Below are positions 49,319 through 57,050 of a stretch of 64,000 bases of DNA, one piece after another. The stretch is from contig NZ_JAMZDZ010000001.1 in the NCBI RefSeq assembly GCF_024172085.1, positions 6,448,001 through 6,512,000 on the forward strand, read 5' to 3'. A program made the translations under genes and the position numbers. Under the pieces are notes generated by a model that saw only the letters and a list, made by a program, of their open reading frames with translations, did no database searches and had not been told where the DNA came from. The stretch's first letter is position 1. Each line of letters starts with the position of its first letter. Origin of the DNA: Hamadaea flava (GTDB taxonomy: Bacteria > Actinomycetota > Actinomycetes > Mycobacteriales > Micromonosporaceae).

Positions 49319-50089
49319 CTACTGTGCCGGATCCGTGACCAGGGATGCGAGAAGGGAAGCGAGGACGGAAGCCAGCCGCTCCGCCGTCGCGCGATCGAAT
49401 TCGGGCCGCGCCAGCGAGATCGGCGTACCACGGCGTAAAGCTGTGAGAGGCGCGGCTGGCGGGTCGGCGAGCAGATCCGCCAGCCGCCGGGCCATTGAGG
49501 TGACACTGGTGCCGAAGACTTTGGCCGCCCCGCCGACCAGTGCGCGGGTGGGCTGGCTGAAGTAGCGGTGTTGGCCGCTGTCGACGAAGAGCGGGTTGTA
49601 GAGGACGTAGCGGATGCGGCTGCCCGGGTCCTGCGCCGCGAAGTGCACGCCGAGCAGGTCGTTGGCCCGCGCGCCTTGCATGGTGGCCTGGAGCAGGCTG
49701 TAGCCCTGGGTGAGCTGGAGGTCGTCCCAGTGGAGGTGGCCTTGCCGGCCGCCGGTGCCGCAGAGGTTGAGGACGACGGGTTTCTCGGCCCGGTCGAGGG
49801 CGGGCCGGAGCCGTTCCGCGAGCAGATAGCGGGCGAGGACGTAGATGGCGAAGCTCTGCTCGAAGCCTTCTGCGGTCACGACGCGGCGCGGGGTGAACCG
49901 GCCCGCGGCGAACACGAGGGCGTCGATCCGGTCGGGGAGCCGATCGGCGAGGGCGGCGGTCTGGCGTACGGAGGTCAGGTCTGCGTCGGCGCTGCCGATC
50001 GCGATCACCTGGTCGCCGGCCGTTCGCAGCCGGGCCGCGAGGCCGCCGCCGATGCCGCGGGTGCCGCCGAGGATCACTACTGTGCGCAT
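49319..50089 (-). CDS. SDR-like Rossmann protein with atypical active site
   Basis: A 256-residue protein: VVILGGTRGIGGGLAARLRTAGDQVIAIGS (nucleotide binding), ALVFAAG, VVLNLCGTGG, then GYSLLQATMQGARANDLL at the place where SDRs have YxxxK; Lys is Gln here. So it may bind NAD(P) but lack normal dehydrogenase chemistry. Divergent from an HxlR regulator 50 bp away, the common target arrangement. Role unknown. Confidence 0.82.
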   Translation of the reverse strand: MRTVVILGGTRGIGGGLAARLRTAGDQVIAIGSADADLTSVRQTAALADRLPDRIDALVFAAGRFTPRRVVTAEGFEQSFAIYVLARYLLAERLRPALDRAEKPVVLNLCGTGGRQGHLHWDDLQLTQGYSLLQATMQGARANDLLGVHFAAQDPGSRIRYVLYNPLFVDSGQHRYFSQPTRALVGGAAKVFGTSVTSMARRLADLLADPPAAPLTALRRGTPISLARPEFDRATAERLASVLASLLASLVTDPAQ

Positions 50090-50138
50090 ACTTGATCCTG
50101 TGCTGACGACTGCGTTGCCCGACAGAAGGCACATTGAT

Positions 50139-50513
50139 GTGCCCTCCACTCCGGCCGACCGGGAGGTGTGCGCGGCGACCGAGGTGCTGCGGCGAGTCGG
50201 CGAGAAGTGGAGCGTCCTGTTGCTGGCGCTGCTCGACGAGCGGGCGTACGGCTTCAACGAGCTGGATCGGGCGGTCGACGGGCTGAGCCGCCGCATCCTC
50301 ACGCGTACGCTGCGGACGCTGGCGGCGGACGGGCTCGTGGCCCGCGAGGAGAAGCTCGATCGGGTGGAGTACGCGCTGACCGGGTTGGGCCGCTCGTTCC
50401 TGCCCCTGGTCATCGCAATCGGCGAATGGGCCGAGGCGCACGCTCCGGAGATCGCCGAGGCGCGGGCGCGTACGCGGGTCGACGGTCGTACTTTGGGCGG
50501 ATACGCAGTCTGA
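50139..50513 (+). CDS. HxlR family transcriptional regulator
   Basis: A 124-residue protein from GTG 50139 (AGAAGG 8 bp before). DREVCAATEVLRRVGEKWSVLLLALLDERAYGFNELDRAV, LSRRILTRTLRTLAADGLV, and wing VEYALTGLGRSFLPLV. The N-terminal Cys is conserved as in redox-sensing members. Longer GTG starts (50083, 50101) are possible but lie in the divergent promoter region. Likely controls the divergent SDR-like gene. Confidence 0.88.
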   Translation: MPSTPADREVCAATEVLRRVGEKWSVLLLALLDERAYGFNELDRAVDGLSRRILTRTLRTLAADGLVAREEKLDRVEYALTGLGRSFLPLVIAIGEWAEAHAPEIAEARARTRVDGRTLGGYAV

Positions 50514-50535
50514 TCCTCGCTCGTACCATCGGGCC

Positions 50536-51651
50536 GTGATGCACCTCCCACGCGCGATCTGGGCCGAGCCGCGGCCGCCGGACGCACCGCCGCGCGGCCG
50601 GCGCGACTGGGTGTTCGTCGGCCTGGTCGTCGTCTTGGCGGTCGTCGAGTTCGCGGCGCGGCCGAGTCTGCGCGGGCATCCGCTCGCGCTGCTGGTGACG
50701 CTCGGGCTCGCGCCCACCCTCCTCTGGCGACGGTCGCGTCCGCTCCTGGCGCTGGCTGCCGCGTTCGTGGTGTCCGGGCTGGTGGCGGCGCTCGCACCGG
50801 AGGTGCCGGACTCGTACGTCATGATCTACGTGCTGGTGCTGCCCTACGCCTTGTTCCGCTGGGGTTCCGGGCGCGAGATGGTCGCCGGGCTCGTCCTGAT
50901 GGCGGCCAACCTGGCCGTCTCGGTGGCCGTCGACCGGCTGAGCCGCACCGACGCGTTCGGCGGGGCGGCGATCCTGTGCACGGCGCTCGCGCTCGGGGCC
51001 GCGCTGCGCTTCCGGGTCAAGGCCCGGACCCGGGAGCTGGAGCAGGTCCGGCTCGTGGAGCGCGAACGGCTCGCCCGGGACCTGCATGACACCGTCGCCC
51101 ACCATTTCTCCGCGATCGTGATCCGCGCCCAGGCCGGGCTCGCGGTCGCGCCCGTCCAGCCGGAGGCGCCGATGGAAGCGTTGCGGATCATCGAGACCGA
51201 GGCCACCCGGGCGCTGGGGGAGATGCGGACCATCGTCCGCGTACTGCGCCGGGACGAGGCGGCCGAACTGGCGCCCAACCCCGGCATCGCCGACCTCCCC
51301 GGGCTCGCGGACCACCCCGGCCCGCCCGTGGCGATCACCGTCGAGGGAGACCTCCGCGAGCTGCCCACGGCCGTGGGCGCGGCGCTCTACCGGCTCGCGC
51401 AGGAGTCGGTCACCAACGCCCGCCGCCACGCGCGGCACGCCAGCCGCATCGAGGTCCAGCTCCACGCCGACGACCAGGTGGTACGCCTGACGGTGCGCGA
51501 CGACGGGGAGATGGCTGGCGCGGCGTCGCCTGGATTCGGCGTACTGGGCATGATCGAGCGGGCCGAGCTGCTGGGCGGCGAATGCCAGGCTGGACCCGAC
51601 GGGCAACGGGGTTGGGTCGTGTCCGCCGTGCTACCGAGGAGCGGGCGATGA
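50536..51651 (+). CDS. Two-component sensor histidine kinase (HisKA_3 type)
   Basis: A 371-residue protein starting at GTG 50536 or ATG 50539. Four or five helices lie in residues 24-155. HisKA_3 has His184 in ERLARDLHDTVAHHFSAI. HATPase: SVTNARRHARHASRI, VRDDGEMAG, GFGVLGMIERAELLGG. The usual DDG(R/I)G N/G1 box is altered to DDGEMAGAASPG. Partner is the overlapping response regulator. Confidence 0.92.
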   Translation: MMHLPRAIWAEPRPPDAPPRGRRDWVFVGLVVVLAVVEFAARPSLRGHPLALLVTLGLAPTLLWRRSRPLLALAAAFVVSGLVAALAPEVPDSYVMIYVLVLPYALFRWGSGREMVAGLVLMAANLAVSVAVDRLSRTDAFGGAAILCTALALGAALRFRVKARTRELEQVRLVERERLARDLHDTVAHHFSAIVIRAQAGLAVAPVQPEAPMEALRIIETEATRALGEMRTIVRVLRRDEAAELAPNPGIADLPGLADHPGPPVAITVEGDLRELPTAVGAALYRLAQESVTNARRHARHASRIEVQLHADDQVVRLTVRDDGEMAGAASPGFGVLGMIERAELLGGECQAGPDGQRGWVVSAVLPRSGR

Positions 51652-52307
51652 GCGTACGCGTGATCGTGGCCGACGATCAGGAGATCGTCCGCACCGGACT
51701 GGTGATGATCCTCAACGCGCAGCCGGGCATCGAAGTCGTCGGGGAAGCGGCCGACGGCGTGGCCGCCGTGCGCCTGGCCCGCCGCGTACGCCCGGACGTG
51801 TGCCTGTTCGACATCCGGATGCCGGAACTGGACGGCATCTCGGCCACCCGGGCGCTGGCCGGGCCGGAGGTCGCCGATCCGCTCGCCGTCGTCGTCATCA
51901 CGACGTTCGACCTCGACGAGTACGTCTACGCGGCGTTGCGCGCCGGGGCCAAGGGGTTCCTGCTCAAGGACGCCGGCGCCATGCTGTTGGCGCAGGCCGT
52001 GCACGCGGCGGCCGACGGCGACGCGCTCATCGCCCCGGCCGTCACCGCACGGCTGCTCAAGGCCTTCGCCGAGACCGGCCCCAGCGCCCCGCCCGCCCAG
52101 CCGATCGATCCGCTGACCGACCGGGAGGAGCAGGTGCTCGCGTCTGTCGCACGTGGACGGACGAACGCCGAGATCGCCGCCGAGCTGCGGATCACGCTCA
52201 GCACGGTGAAGAGCCACATCGCGAGCCTGATGACGAAGCTGGGCGTACGCAATCGCGTGGAGATCGCGATGTGGGCGTACGAGACGCAGCGCGTCCGCCC
52301 GAAGTAG
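51648..52307 (+). CDS. NarL/LuxR family response regulator
   Basis: A 219-residue protein. ATG 51648 overlaps the kinase stop (ATGA). Receiver: VIVADDQEIVRTG, phosphoacceptor Asp55 in CLFDIRMPELDG, GAKGFLLKDAG. The LuxR HTH at about 150-212 is LTDREEQVLASVARGRTNAEIAAELRITLSTVKSHIASLMTKLGVRNRVEIAMWAYE. Regulon unknown. Confidence 0.94.
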   Translation: MSVRVIVADDQEIVRTGLVMILNAQPGIEVVGEAADGVAAVRLARRVRPDVCLFDIRMPELDGISATRALAGPEVADPLAVVVITTFDLDEYVYAALRAGAKGFLLKDAGAMLLAQAVHAAADGDALIAPAVTARLLKAFAETGPSAPPAQPIDPLTDREEQVLASVARGRTNAEIAAELRITLSTVKSHIASLMTKLGVRNRVEIAMWAYETQRVRPK

Positions 52308-52400
52308 CCGGAAGTACTACGGGCGAGCCGTTCCGGGGTACGCCTTCGTCGCGACCTGATTGCCGATGAGTCATCCGCCCGCCGTCGCGACCATCGAATC

Positions 52401-53111
52401 GTGACCTCTTCGTGGAAATCCCAGTGGCCGGCTCCGGCCGGACTGATCGTGCTCAGCCTCGTTCCGGTGATCGCGGCCTTCGTCCGCGGCGCCGAACTGG
52501 CCTCGCGTCCGGAGGTGACGCCGGACAACGCGCGCTTCGTCACCGCGCCATTGCCGATCGTGCTGCACATCGTCGGCAGCATCCTGTTCTCCGTGCTGGG
52601 AGCGCTGCAGTTCGCGCCGAGCCTGCGCCGCCGCCGCTGGCACCGGTACGCCGGACGCCTGGTCGTGCCGAGCGGCATCGCGGTGGCCGGCTCCGGCCTG
52701 TGGATGACGCTGACGTACGCGATGCCGCCGATCGAGGACTCCGGGCTGAGCGTCATCCGGGTGGTCGTCTCCACCGGGATGCTGCTCTGCCTCGTCCTCG
52801 GCTTCGTGGCCGTCCGGCGGCGCGACTTCACCACGCATCGCGCCTGGATGATGCGCGCGTACGCGCTCGGCCTCGGCGCGGGCACGCAGGCGTTCACCTT
52901 CGGGTTCTGGACGGTGGCCGTCGGTGAGCCCGGCGTCGGAGCGTACGCCCTCTTGATGCTGGCCGCCTGGCTGATCAATCTCGCCGTGGCGGAATGGTTC
53001 ATCGCACGACGGAAGCCCCGCCGTCTGGCGGGGCTTTCCGGGTCGGGTGAGATCACCGGCGACGCAGGTGACGGGCGGCCAGTGCCGAGATCCACAGCAT
53101 CGAGGGGATGA
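52401..53111 (+). CDS. DUF2306 family membrane protein
   Basis: A 236-residue protein with seven hydrophobic segments: ALQFAPSLRRRRWHRYAGRLVVPSGIAVAGSGLWM and RRRDFTTHRAWMMRAYALGLGAGTQAFTF are DUF2306 hallmarks (conserved His pairs, possibly haem or metal ligands). Family proteins end about where WFIARRKPRR appears here. This frame then runs on 28 codons through a terminator hairpin and overlaps the convergent DUF998 gene by 59 bp, suggesting a lost stop codon. Confidence 0.85.
   Translation: MTSSWKSQWPAPAGLIVLSLVPVIAAFVRGAELASRPEVTPDNARFVTAPLPIVLHIVGSILFSVLGALQFAPSLRRRRWHRYAGRLVVPSGIAVAGSGLWMTLTYAMPPIEDSGLSVIRVVVSTGMLLCLVLGFVAVRRRDFTTHRAWMMRAYALGLGAGTQAFTFGFWTVAVGEPGVGAYALLMLAAWLINLAVAEWFIARRKPRRLAGLSGSGEITGDAGDGRPVPRSTASRG
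53011..53039 (+). terminator. Intrinsic terminator lying inside the DUF2306 frame
   Basis: GGAAGCCCCGCC, loop GTCT and GGCGGGGCTTTCC. It falls before the in-frame stop at 53109-53111, so transcripts ending here would lack a stop codon. Confidence 0.7.
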
Positions 53112-53730
53112 CGCCGAGGGCGAGGGTCAGCGAGCCGGCCTTGCCGCCGGTCATCGCCCACAGGTTGCCCACGAGGGTGGCGGTTCCGGTGATCCGGGAG
53201 ACGATCGCCCGGCCGCGGTCGCCGTCCCGGCTGAACTCCCGGCCCAGCACGTAGCAGGCCGCGATCAGGGCGGCGAACGCGATCGTGCCGGACGCGAAGT
53301 GACCGTAGCTGTGCCAGCTCAACGAGGCGGGGATGCCGGCCGGCGTACCGGCGGGGAAGCCGTCCGCCGGGTCCATCACGAAGACTCCGGCGGCCATCAT
53401 CCCGAGGCCGTTGATCCGGACCAGGCGCGGCGCCCACTTGCTGCGGACGACCCGGCGCAGCCCGGCCGCGCCGATGACGGTGAGCAGCCCGGCGACGAGG
53501 AAGTTGGTGATCTGGAGCCAGCCGAGCGAGCCGGTGCTCAGCTGGCTCAGCGGGTGGCGGGTCAGGTCGAAGCCTGCCCGGGTGGCGGCCTGGATCAGGC
53601 TCACCGCCGCCCACAGCGGGGCGCTCACTGCCGCACAGATGAGCAGTACGCGAGTGCCGGCCGACGAGGCGGCGGCCGACGGGGCGACGGTGGCGGCGGT
53701 GGACGAGGCGGTGGTGACGCTGGCGGTCAT
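53053..53730 (-). CDS. DUF998 family membrane protein
   Basis: A 225-residue protein with six hydrophobic segments: TRHPLSQLSTGSLGWLQITNFLVAGLLTVIGAAGLRR, MAAGVFVMDPADGFPAGTP, and LSWHSYGHFASGTIAFAALIAACYVLGREF, as in DUF998. GAAGGAG lies before ATG 53730. Divergent from the YciI-ECF42 pair, which often has a DUF998-like or membrane target nearby; an ECF42 target is a possibility. Confidence 0.88.
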   Translation of the reverse strand: MTASVTTASSTAATVAPSAAASSAGTRVLLICAAVSAPLWAAVSLIQAATRAGFDLTRHPLSQLSTGSLGWLQITNFLVAGLLTVIGAAGLRRVVRSKWAPRLVRINGLGMMAAGVFVMDPADGFPAGTPAGIPASLSWHSYGHFASGTIAFAALIAACYVLGREFSRDGDRGRAIVSRITGTATLVGNLWAMTGGKAGSLTLALGVIPSMLWISALAARHLRRR

Positions 53731-53781
53731 GTCGGGCTCCTTCAGCCGTGAGGACTTGTTTCACTGACACGTCGATCGGAT

Positions 53782-53817
53782 GATGTGACAGAGAACAAGG
53801 CAGTTACCTGTCACATC
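53782..53817. promoter_or_regulatory. Inverted repeat between DUF998 and YciI genes
   Basis: GATGTGACAG (53782-53791) and CTGTCACATC (53808-53817) form a perfect 10-bp dyad with a 16-nt spacer. Each arm is followed outward by a CGACGT-like sequence. It may carry back-to-back -35 elements or a repressor site. Role not determined. Confidence 0.5.
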
Positions 53818-53872
53818 GGCCATCCGACGTCCTGTCAGACACGCCCTTTCACACCGGAATGGAGACCACGTC

Positions 53873-54202
53873 ATGCGGTTCCTGATGACGGCCCTGGCCG
53901 ACGACAACAAGCCCGACGAGAAGCTGTTCACCGAGATGGCGAAGTTCATCGACGAGACGACCGCGGCCGGCATCCTGCTGGCCACCGGCGGCCTCGAAGC
54001 CGGCGGGGTCCGGCTGACCTCGGCCGGCGACGAGATCACGGTCACCGACGGCCCGTTCACGGAGGCGAAGGAGGCGGTCGCCGGCTTCGCGCTGATCGAG
54101 GTGCGCTCGCGCGAGGAGGCGATCGAACTGGGCCGCCGGTTCCGGCAGATCGTCGGCGACGGCGTCAGCGTGATTCAGCAGGTCTACGGGCCGCAGGGCT
54201 GA
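53873..54202 (+). CDS. YciI/DGPF domain protein, ECF42 partner
   Basis: A 109-residue protein: FLMTALADDNKP, AGILLATGGLEAGGVRLTSAGDEITVTDGPFTEAKEAVAGFALIEVRSREEAIELGRRF. TDGPFTEAKE is the DGPF signature. These small ferredoxin-fold proteins are the conserved neighbours and targets of ECF42 sigma factors. The sigma gene begins 10 bp downstream. Confidence 0.93.
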   Translation: MRFLMTALADDNKPDEKLFTEMAKFIDETTAAGILLATGGLEAGGVRLTSAGDEITVTDGPFTEAKEAVAGFALIEVRSREEAIELGRRFRQIVGDGVSVIQQVYGPQG

Positions 54203-54212
54203 TCGCCCACCA

Positions 54213-56126
54213 GTGACCGCCGTACATCGGACGGTCGACGCCGTCTGGAAGCTGGAGTCGGCCCGGATCATCGCCGGGCTGACCCGGCTTGTCCACGACG
54301 TCGGACTCGCCGAGGAGTTCGCCCAGGACGCCCTGGTCGCGGCGTTGGAGCAGTGGCCGTCGGCCGGGGTGCCGGACAATCCGGGGGCCTGGCTGACGAC
54401 GATCGCGAAGCGTCGCGCGATCGACCACATTCGACGGTCGGAGCGGCTCGACCGCAAGCACGAGGAACTGGCCCGGGACCTCGACCAGCAGCCGGATCAG
54501 CAGCCCGACGATGTCCTGCGGCTGATGTTCATCTCCTGCCACCCGGTGCTGCCCACCGCGGCCCGCGTCGCGTTGACGCTGCGGCTGATCGGCGGCCTGA
54601 CGGCGACCGAGATCGCGCGCGCCTTCCTCACCACCGAGGCCCGGATCACCCAGCGCATCGCGGCGGCCAAGCAGACGCTGGCCGACGAGCGCGTCCCGTT
54701 CGAGCTGCCGGCCGGTCCGGAACTGGCCGGGCGGCTGTCCTCGGTCCTCGAGGTCGTCTATCTGATCTTCAACGAGGGCTACGCCGCCAGCGCCGGCGAC
54801 GATCTGATCCGGGCCGACCTGTGTCTGGAAGCCCTCCGGCTCGGGCGGCAGCTGGCCGAGCTGGCCCCGGACGAGCCCGAGGTGCACGGGCTGGTGGCGC
54901 TGATGGAGATCCAGGCGTCCCGCAGCGCCGCCCGGATCGGCCCGAACGGGGAGCCGGTCCAGTTGCACGAGCAGAACCGGGGCCGCTGGGACCAGTTGCT
55001 CATCCGGCGTGGGTTCACCGCGATGCTGCGCGCCCGGGATCTCGGCCGCCCACCCGGTCCCTATGTGCTGCAGGCCGCGATCGCCGTCTGTCACGCGCAG
55101 GCACCGACGGCCGAGGACACCGACTGGCGGCAGATCGCCGCGCTCTACGGGGCGCTGGCCCGGCTGCTGCCGACGCCGATCGTCCAGCTGAACCGGGCCG
55201 TCGCCGTGGGCATGTCCGCCGGGCCGCAGGCGGGGCTGGACCTCGTCGACGCGCTGCTCACCGATCCGGCGTTGCAGAACTATCACCTGCTGCCGGGCGT
55301 ACGCGGAGATCTGCTGGCCCGGCTCGGCCGGCCGGCTGAGGCCCGGCGGGAGTTCGAGCGGGCCGCCGCGTTGACGGCGAACTCCGCCGAGCGGGAGTTC
55401 CTCCGTCGCCGAGCCGAACGCCTCGCCGACGACGCACCGCCGTCTCTGTCGCTCGGCCAAGCGACGGCGGATTTCCTGCGCCGGGAGGATCTCGACGCGC
55501 AGACCCTTCGGGCGTACGCGCAAACGCTGCGACGCCTGTGCCTCGCCGTCGGGGAGAGTCTGCCGCTGGCCGAGCTGACCCCGGATCGGGTGGCGCAGAC
55601 GTTCGAGCTGGCCTGGGCCGGGGCGGCGGCGCGTACCTGGAATCGGCATCGGGCGGCCGTCCGGTCGTTCAGCGCCTGGGCCGACCTCCCCGATCTCGCC
55701 CGTACGCTCGACCGCCGAACCGAGCCGCCGTCGCTGCGGCGTGGGCTCGATCTGGTCGAACTCTGGGCTCGCGAGTTGCCTCTGCGGGAACGCGTGCTGT
55801 GGCGGCTGCTGGCGGAGTCGTCGGCCGGGCCCCGGAGCGTGCTGGCGTTGAACGTCGACGACCTGGATCTCGACGAGCGCCGGGCGTGGACCGGGAAGAC
55901 CTGGATCACCTGGCGGTCGCAGACCGCGTCGCTGCTGCCCGGCCTGATCGCCGGGCGGGAGCGGGGGCCGGTGTTCCTCGCCGATCGGCGGCGCGGGCCG
56001 GGCCGGCCGCCCGCTGCGGCCGACGTCTGCCCGCATACCGGCCGGACGCGGTTGTCCTACGAGCGCGCCGAGTACCTGTTCAAGCAGGCCACCGGGCACA
56101 CGCTGCGGGACCTGCGAGAGTCCTGA
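54213..56126 (+). CDS. ECF42 sigma factor fused to a truncated tyrosine-recombinase-like domain
   Basis: A 637-residue protein. Residues 1-405 are a full ECF42 factor: region 2 (13-82, GLAEEFAQDALVAALEQWP and AWLTTIAKRRAIDHIRR), region 4 (105-160) and the long C-terminal TPR-like extension (EVVYLIFNEGYAAS, LGRPAEARREFERAAALTANSAEREFL). Residues about 412-495 are a SAM-like core-binding domain (LDAQTLRAYAQTLRRLCLAVG, RTWNRHRAAVRSFSAWA). Residues 505-637 follow an integrase catalytic domain (RVLWRLLAES, LNVDDLDLD, GPVFLADRR, CPHTGRTRLSYERAEYLF). Box II reads TLRDLRES: the usual His is Arg632 (Arg635 is kept), and the protein stops there, so the catalytic Tyr is absent. Recombinase activity is unlikely; DNA binding is possible. 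Confidence 0.85.
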   Translation: MTAVHRTVDAVWKLESARIIAGLTRLVHDVGLAEEFAQDALVAALEQWPSAGVPDNPGAWLTTIAKRRAIDHIRRSERLDRKHEELARDLDQQPDQQPDDVLRLMFISCHPVLPTAARVALTLRLIGGLTATEIARAFLTTEARITQRIAAAKQTLADERVPFELPAGPELAGRLSSVLEVVYLIFNEGYAASAGDDLIRADLCLEALRLGRQLAELAPDEPEVHGLVALMEIQASRSAARIGPNGEPVQLHEQNRGRWDQLLIRRGFTAMLRARDLGRPPGPYVLQAAIAVCHAQAPTAEDTDWRQIAALYGALARLLPTPIVQLNRAVAVGMSAGPQAGLDLVDALLTDPALQNYHLLPGVRGDLLARLGRPAEARREFERAAALTANSAEREFLRRRAERLADDAPPSLSLGQATADFLRREDLDAQTLRAYAQTLRRLCLAVGESLPLAELTPDRVAQTFELAWAGAAARTWNRHRAAVRSFSAWADLPDLARTLDRRTEPPSLRRGLDLVELWARELPLRERVLWRLLAESSAGPRSVLALNVDDLDLDERRAWTGKTWITWRSQTASLLPGLIAGRERGPVFLADRRRGPGRPPAAADVCPHTGRTRLSYERAEYLFKQATGHTLRDLRES

Positions 56127-56921
56127 TCAGCGCTCGACGAGGGCGTGGAGCTGGCTGTACAGCTGCCGGTCGGTGACCGAGCTGTGGAGAACGATCTCGC
56201 CTTCGGCCGGGACGATCGCCGCGGCCGGGCAGTCCTTCTCCGCCCCCGTCAGCCGGACGTCGAGAAGCTTCCGTCCCGTCGCCACCTCGTACGCCGTCAC
56301 CTTGTACACGCCTTCCGCGAAGGCCACGGTGGTGGGCTTGGGAGTGGTGAACTTGCACGTGCCGAGGGACTTCCCGGCGGCGGCGAAATCGACGCAGGCG
56401 ACGATCTGCGTCTTCGTGAGATCGGCCGGCTGCCAGGCGGCCCGCAAGGACTTGGCGGTCCCGTCGGGCACCTCGATGGAGCTGGGCTGGTTGCGGGTCT
56501 TGAAGACCTCGTCCAGCACGGTGACCGTGATGGGGTGGGGCGCCGAACCCGTCAGGGCGGGCGATTGCGGGTAGTACCAGCCTCGGCAGACGCCGTCGAG
56601 GTCGGCCGCGGTCGCCACGGGAAAGTCCCGAGCCCAGGCGCTGCCGGGGCTGGCCACCGTGGTCGGCTCGGGGGGTAAGCCGCTACCGGGTGCCGGGTGC
56701 CTGCGCAGCTTCATCAGGCCGAGGCCCCCGCCGACCAAGAGCGCCACACTGGCCACGATCGCCAGAATGGGCAGCCACGCGGCACCCCGTGGCGGAGTCG
56801 AGCCCGGCGGCGCCAGCCAGTCCGCCAGCGGATCGTCCGCCGTGGACAGTGATTCGTCCGCATCGGGCAGTGAACCGTCCATGTTGAACAGTGGCTCGTG
56901 CCCAGAGTTGTTCTGCTCCAC
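56127..56921 (-). CDS. Membrane-anchored protein of unknown function
   Basis: A 264-residue protein from GTG 56921 (GGGGGCG upstream). An acidic N-terminal cytoplasmic part (about 1-45) precedes one membrane helix (AAWLPILAIVASVALLVGGGLGLM) and an outer domain with DLDGVCRGWYYPQSP, QIVACVDFAAAGKSLGTCKFTTPKPTTVAFAEGVYKVTAYEVATGRKLLDVRLTGAEKDCPA: four cysteines, probably two disulfides. Its stop directly abuts the stop of the sigma-recombinase fusion (TGATCA), marking the junction where the recombinase was cut. Confidence 0.75.
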   Translation of the reverse strand: MEQNNSGHEPLFNMDGSLPDADESLSTADDPLADWLAPPGSTPPRGAAWLPILAIVASVALLVGGGLGLMKLRRHPAPGSGLPPEPTTVASPGSAWARDFPVATAADLDGVCRGWYYPQSPALTGSAPHPITVTVLDEVFKTRNQPSSIEVPDGTAKSLRAAWQPADLTKTQIVACVDFAAAGKSLGTCKFTTPKPTTVAFAEGVYKVTAYEVATGRKLLDVRLTGAEKDCPAAAIVPAEGEIVLHSSVTDRQLYSQLHALVER

Positions 56922-57014
56922 CGAACGCCCCCGTCGCGTCGAGTTTCGAGTTCCCGAGTCTACTGGCGAGGGCGTACGCGATGGGGCCGCGTTCAACGGG
57001 ATGAACACGGCCCC

Positions 57015-57050
57015 AGCTCAGCAATCAGCTCAGCGAATCAGCGGATCAGG
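57015..57050. repeat. CTGA-rich short repeats across the LPMO stop codon
   Basis: Read on the minus strand, CTGATCCG and CTGATTCG, then CTGAGCTGATTG and CTGAGCTG follow one another. The LPMO TGA stop lies in the first copy, and further TGA triplets recur in other frames. Confidence 0.5.
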
